A DNA stretch of 64,000 bases from Streptomyces pactum (GTDB taxonomy: Bacteria > Actinomycetota > Actinomycetes > Streptomycetales > Streptomycetaceae), in assembly GCF_016031615.1 (NCBI RefSeq), contig NZ_JACYXC010000001.1, forward strand, positions 3,162,001 through 3,226,000, written 5' to 3'. Every line of letters begins with the position of its first letter. Position 1 is the first letter of the stretch. Of the stretch, positions 60,421-64,000 are shown in pieces. A model generated the notes under the pieces. It did no database searches. It was not told the DNA's origin and saw only the letters and a list, made by a program, of their open reading frames with translations. Position numbers and translations under genes: made by a program.

Positions 60421-61458
60421 ATGCGATCGCGCCCCACGACGCCCGCGCTGCTGCTCGCCGTCACCCTCGCCCTGGCCGGCTGCGGCGCCGAGATCAAGGA
60501 CGACGACTCCGCCACCGCCGGGAAGGGCGAGCGCGGCGGCCACCACCCGGTGACCGTGGAGAACTGCGGCACCGAGACCACCTACGAACGGGCGCCGCAG
60601 CGCGTGGTCACCAACGACATCGGCATCACCGAGATCATGTTCGCCCTCGGCCTGGAGGACCGGATGGCCGGCTACGTGATGCCCGACGACAAGGGCGACC
60701 TGGACGCGGTGCCGTGGAAGGACGGCTACCGGAAGGTGAAGTGGCTGTCGAAGAAGGAGATCAACAAGGAGATGGCCCTGGACGCCCGGGCCGACATGGT
60801 CTTCGCCGGCTGGAACTACGGCTTCGGCGAGGACAACGGCTTCACCCCGGCCGCGCTGAAGAAGATCGGCATCGACACGTATGTGCTCAGCGAGTCCTGC
60901 CGCAACGGCCGGAACGCGGCGCGGGGTGTGATGCCGCCGTTGGACGCCCTGTACACCGACCTGACCAACCTGGGGAAGATATTCGGCGTCGAGGAGCGGG
61001 CCGCGAAGCTGGTCCGCGACTTCCGCCGGCAGGTGGCCGACGCCCAGGCCCGCGCGCCCCGGGGCGAGGACCGCCCGACGGTGTTCCTGTACGACGACGG
61101 CCGGGACCGCCCGTTCACCTCCGGGCGCTTCGCCGCACCGCACGACATCATCACCAAGGCCGGCGGCGACCACATCATGAAGGACCTCGACGACTCCTGG
61201 ACCACCATCGGCTGGGAGACCGTGGTCGAACGCGACCCGGAGGTCATCGTGATCAACGATTACGGGGACACCGGCGCCGAGCAGAAGCGGAAGTTCCTGG
61301 AGAGTTACCCGCCGCTGCGCGAGGTCTCGGCGATCAAGAACCGGCGGATCATCGTGCTCGACTACGCCGAGCTGGTGGAGAGCCCGCGCAACCCGGCAGC
61401 CGTCGCCACCCTCGCCGACTATCTGCGCGGGGTCGCCGACGACCGCCGCCGCCGCTGA
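60421..61458 (+). CDS. Periplasmic-binding-type lipoprotein, cobalamin/iron ABC importer
   Basis: A 345-residue substrate-binding protein with a lipoprotein signal (LLLAVTLALAGCGAE; lipobox LALAGC, lipidated Cys), then a BtuF/FepB fold (RVVTNDIGITEIMFALGL; DMVFAGWNYGFGEDNGF; 'IIVLDYAELVESPRNPAAV'). ATG 60421 has AGAGGA at proper spacing (a TTG at 60406 is less likely). It completes the permease and ATPase genes; the riboswitch upstream of the operon indicates cobalamin, though a ferri-siderophore cannot be excluded. Confidence 0.92.
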   Translation: MRSRPTTPALLLAVTLALAGCGAEIKDDDSATAGKGERGGHHPVTVENCGTETTYERAPQRVVTNDIGITEIMFALGLEDRMAGYVMPDDKGDLDAVPWKDGYRKVKWLSKKEINKEMALDARADMVFAGWNYGFGEDNGFTPAALKKIGIDTYVLSESCRNGRNAARGVMPPLDALYTDLTNLGKIFGVEERAAKLVRDFRRQVADAQARAPRGEDRPTVFLYDDGRDRPFTSGRFAAPHDIITKAGGDHIMKDLDDSWTTIGWETVVERDPEVIVINDYGDTGAEQKRKFLESYPPLREVSAIKNRRIIVLDYAELVESPRNPAAVATLADYLRGVADDRRRR

Positions 61459-61905
61459 CGACGACGGCGGCGGCGGCGACCGGCGACCGGCGACGGCGGC
61501 GCGGGCCTCCACGGCCACGCCGCCACGGCCCCGAAAGCACGCCGGTACGGCCCCGGGACCCCGCCGGTACGGACCGGGGCCGACCGGCCCGGCGGCAGCC
61601 GCACCCGTCCTGTACGGACGGACCCGGCCCGTACGGGACACCTCCGGCCCGTAGGGACACCCCCGACCCGTACGGGACACCGCCCGGACCCGCAGGGACA
61701 CCCCGGCCCGTAAGAGGCGGACCCGGCCCCTACGGGCCGGCCCTGCCCGCACGTGCGGTCCCCGGCCCCTACGGGCAAGGCCGGACGGGGGGACCCGTAC
61801 GGGTCGGGCACCGCGTGGCCGGAAGGGCCGGAAGGGGGCCGGTACGGACCGGCGGGGGCCCGCACGGGGGCGGACGGTACGGGCGCCGGTGCCTACACTG
61901 GGCGC
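61459..61905. repeat. Gap upstream of nur with a phased CCCGTACGGGACACC array
   Basis: No gene is seen. Five related units beginning CCCGTACGGGACACC start at 61628, 61648, 61667, 61689 and 61707 (spacing 18-22 bp, about two helical turns), with further CCCTACGGG motifs to about 61800. TACACT at 61894-61899 is a -10 candidate for leaderless nur. Confidence 0.6.
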
Positions 61906-62430
61906 GTGGCGACCACCGATTGGAAGACCGATCTCCGGCAGCGCGGCTACCGCCTGACGCCCCAGCGCCAGCTGGTGCTCGAAGCCGTGGACCGCCTCGA
62001 ACACGCCACCCCCGACGACATCCTCACCGAGGTGCGCCGCACCGCCAGCGGGATCAACATCTCCACCGTCTACCGCACGCTGGAGCTGCTGGAGGAGCTG
62101 GGGCTGGTCAGCCACGCGCACCTGGGGCACGGCGCCCCCACCTACCACCTCGCCGACCGGCACCACCACATCCACCTGGTCTGCCGGGACTGCACGGACG
62201 TGATCGAGGCGGACCTGTCGGTCGCGGAGTCGTTCACCCGGCGGCTGAAGGACGAGTTCGGCTTCGACACCGATCTCAAGCACTTCGCCATCTTCGGCCG
62301 GTGTGCCGGCTGTGCCCGCACCGGCGGGGACCGCGCCGCCGGCGACCGCACCGCCTCCCCGGCCGCCGCCGGGCCGGACGCGCCGGGGTCCGCCGCCGGT
62401 GGTGACCGCGACCGCCCGGACCGCCGCTAG
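61906..62430 (+). CDS. nur: Nur, nickel-responsive Fur-family repressor
   Basis: A 174-residue Fur-family metal sensor. Winged helix: RLTPQRQLVLEAVDRLEHATPD then INISTVYRTLELLEELGLV. Metal ligands: HHHIHLVCRDCTDV and CAGC near the end. A Gly/Asp/Arg tail follows. In S. coelicolor Nur controls nickel uptake and Fe-SOD, and the neighbouring YgfZ gene fits that locus. GTG 61906 lies 6 bp downstream of TACACT (leaderless start). Zur- or FurA-type function is the alternative. Confidence 0.85.
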   Translation: MATTDWKTDLRQRGYRLTPQRQLVLEAVDRLEHATPDDILTEVRRTASGINISTVYRTLELLEELGLVSHAHLGHGAPTYHLADRHHHIHLVCRDCTDVIEADLSVAESFTRRLKDEFGFDTDLKHFAIFGRCAGCARTGGDRAAGDRTASPAAAGPDAPGSAAGGDRDRPDRR

Positions 62431-62507
62431 CGGCTCGGCCGCGGGCCGCCGGCGGCCGACTGCCGGGGCACCGCGCCGGGCGGCCGGCACGACGTAGGCT
62501 GGCGGCC

Positions 62508-63473
62508 ATGAAGAGCCCTTTGCTGTCGCTGCCCGGCGCCGTCCCCGGCGAGGGCCCCGACGAAGGCGTCGCCGCCCATTACGGCGACCTGTTCCGCGAG
62601 CAGCGCACGCTCGCCGACGGCACCGGATTCGTGGACCTGTCGCACCGCGGCGTGATCACGGTCACCGGCGAGGACCGGTTGAGCTGGCTGCACCTGCTGC
62701 TCACCCAGCACGTCAGCGAACTGCCGCCCGGGCAGGCCACCGAGGCCCTGATCCTCTCCCCGCACGGCCACGTCGAGCACGCGCTGTACCTGGTGGACGA
62801 CGGCGGGACGACCTGGGCGCACGTGGAGCCCGGCACCCAGCAGGCGCTCCTCGCCTACCTGGAGAGCATGAAGTTCTTCTACCGGGTGGAGGCGGTGGAC
62901 GCCACGGACGCGTACGCGGTCGTGCACCTGCCCGCCGGCAGCATCACCCCGGTGCCGCCGGGCACGGTGGCCCGGGAGACCCCCTACGGGCGCGACCTGT
63001 TCCTGCCGCGCGCCCGGCTGGAGGAGTTCGCCGCGCAGGCCGCCCCCGCGATCGGGGTGCTCGCCCACGAGGCGCTGCGGATCGAGGCGCACCGGCCCCG
63101 GCTGGGCCTGGAGACCGACCACCGCACCATCCCGCACGAACTGGGCTGGATCGGCACCGCGGTCCACCTCAACAAGGGCTGTTACCGGGGCCAGGAGACG
63201 GTCGCCCGGGTGCAGAACCTGGGCAAGCCGCCGCGCCGCCTGGTCTTCCTGCACCTGGACGGCAGCGAGGTGAAACTGCCCGGGCACGGCGCTCCCGTAC
63301 GGCTCGCCTCCGAGGGCCCGGACGGCCGTCAGCTGGGCTTCGTCACCTCCTCGGCCCGCCACCACGAACTGGGCCCGATCGCCCTCGCCCTGGTGAAGCG
63401 GAACGTCCCGGTGGACGCCGACCTGCTCGCCGACACCACGGCGGCGGCCCAGGAGGTCGTGGTCGAGCCCTGA
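62508..63473 (+). CDS. YgfZ/GcvT-like folate-binding iron-sulfur cluster protein
   Basis: A 321-residue protein of the GcvT-like folate-binding family needed for maturation or repair of some Fe-S enzymes. Motifs are FVDLSHRGVITVTGEDRLSWL and the diagnostic KGCYRGQETVARV (K-G-C-Y-x-G-Q-E, with conserved Cys). ATG 62508 (MKSPLLSLPG) starts 77 bp after nur on the same strand. Confidence 0.93.
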   Translation: MKSPLLSLPGAVPGEGPDEGVAAHYGDLFREQRTLADGTGFVDLSHRGVITVTGEDRLSWLHLLLTQHVSELPPGQATEALILSPHGHVEHALYLVDDGGTTWAHVEPGTQQALLAYLESMKFFYRVEAVDATDAYAVVHLPAGSITPVPPGTVARETPYGRDLFLPRARLEEFAAQAAPAIGVLAHEALRIEAHRPRLGLETDHRTIPHELGWIGTAVHLNKGCYRGQETVARVQNLGKPPRRLVFLHLDGSEVKLPGHGAPVRLASEGPDGRQLGFVTSSARHHELGPIALALVKRNVPVDADLLADTTAAAQEVVVEP

Positions 63474-64000
63474 CGGCACCGCCCGGCGGGCGGGGCATGC
63501 TGGGCGCGGGCGTGGCCCCACCGCCGGATGCCGTGGCCGGTTCCGCGCCGCCGGCCGCCAGGGGCGCGGTGGACGACCGTGACGCCCCGCCCGGACCGAG
63601 ACCGACGCTCGCCCCGGGGTCGGGGAGCTGCCACCCGCCCCCGGGCCGCCGACGCCCCTCCCGGACCCCGCCCCGGCCCCGCCCCCGGCTCGGGCCATCG
63701 GCCTTCCGGGCGGGGGAACATCCGGGCAGGTGGCCACCCCGGCGGGTGAACGCCGCGGCCGGACCGGCCCGGCCATGGGCCGTCGGAGCGGGTGACGCCC
63801 GGAAATCCGGTGACGGCACGCACCCCCGAGCGGGTGACGCCACCCGGGCGAACCGGACGGCGCTCCGGGCGGCGAACCCGGGGGTGGACCGAGCGGCGGA
63901 CCCCGCCGGAAAGCGCCGGTGGACCGCCCCGACGAAGCCAAAACGGTGTGCCGCCCGGGGCGTACGGAACCGGTGAGGCCCGCCCGCGGGATGCCCGGCG
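63474..64000. other. Right edge of the window, no gene recognised
   Basis: 527 bp with extremely high GC. The open frames here have shadow composition. A gene starting beyond the edge is possible. Confidence 0.5.

Noticed and set aside
63497..63976. A coding region at the right edge
   Set aside because: Frames on both strands are Pro/Arg/Gly-rich with no motif or ribosome site.

Overview
The window is chromosomal DNA of very high G+C content from an actinomycete, almost certainly a Streptomyces. Support comes from codon use with G or C at nearly every third position, mycothiol genes (mshA, mshD), the phoR-phoP/phoU pair followed by a metallothionein-like gene, GlnR, a Nur-type Fur protein, a cysteine-responsive type leader peptide and the near absence of TTA codons. 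No rRNA, tRNA, CRISPR array, prophage or intact insertion sequence was seen.

Left part (1-11.3 kb): the phosphate two-component system phoR-phoP runs leftward and phoU rightward, with two PHO-box-like repeat pairs between them. Then follow a Cys-rich metallothionein-like gene, a PH/SHOCT protein, a VapBC toxin-antitoxin pair with a clear palindromic operator, a DUF1871-like protein, a protein resembling the ribosomal L7/L12 C-terminal domain, phosphoglycerate mutase, an MFS exporter, a YbjN protein and mshA. Middle-left part (11.8-20 kb): accessory-looking genes, namely a frameshifted AraC regulator opposite an NmrA-like reductase, a DUF4291 protein, a methyltransferase, and an XRE regulator opposite an aldo/keto reductase. 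They are separated by long intergenic stretches rich in short tandem repeats.

Middle part (20-41.5 kb): a Nudix-CHAD-ppk polyphosphate cluster, a frameshifted secreted subtilisin-like protease, mshD, a secreted 5'-nucleotidase, several hydrolases and acetyltransferases, a LacI regulator, and the nitrogen regulator glnR preceded by a coupled small repeat-encoding ORF. From memory of S. coelicolor numbering, the 1-11 kb genes run in descending order (4230 to 4204) and those from 20 kb onward in ascending order (4143 to 4180). This suggests an inversion junction between 11 and 20 kb.

Right part (41.8-64 kb): a heterodimeric ABC exporter; a type VII secretion-associated trio (helical protein, WXG/PPE-like protein, mycosin) in which two genes carry TTA codons; a MoaD/ThiS-like protein with a Gln/Pro-rich membrane protein; an LmeA-like protein (probably frameshifted); a Cys leader peptide, rhodanese and DUF1416 sulfur operon; DUF3099, DsrE, a 33-residue membrane peptide and nitrobindin; a cobalamin riboswitch in front of a BtuCDF-type ABC transporter; the nickel regulator nur; and YgfZ. 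Themes running through the window are phosphate (phoRP, phoU, ppk, nucleotidase), thiol and sulfur metabolism, metal and cofactor homeostasis, and an unusual density of short tandem repeats and CCCGTACGGG-like intergenic elements.
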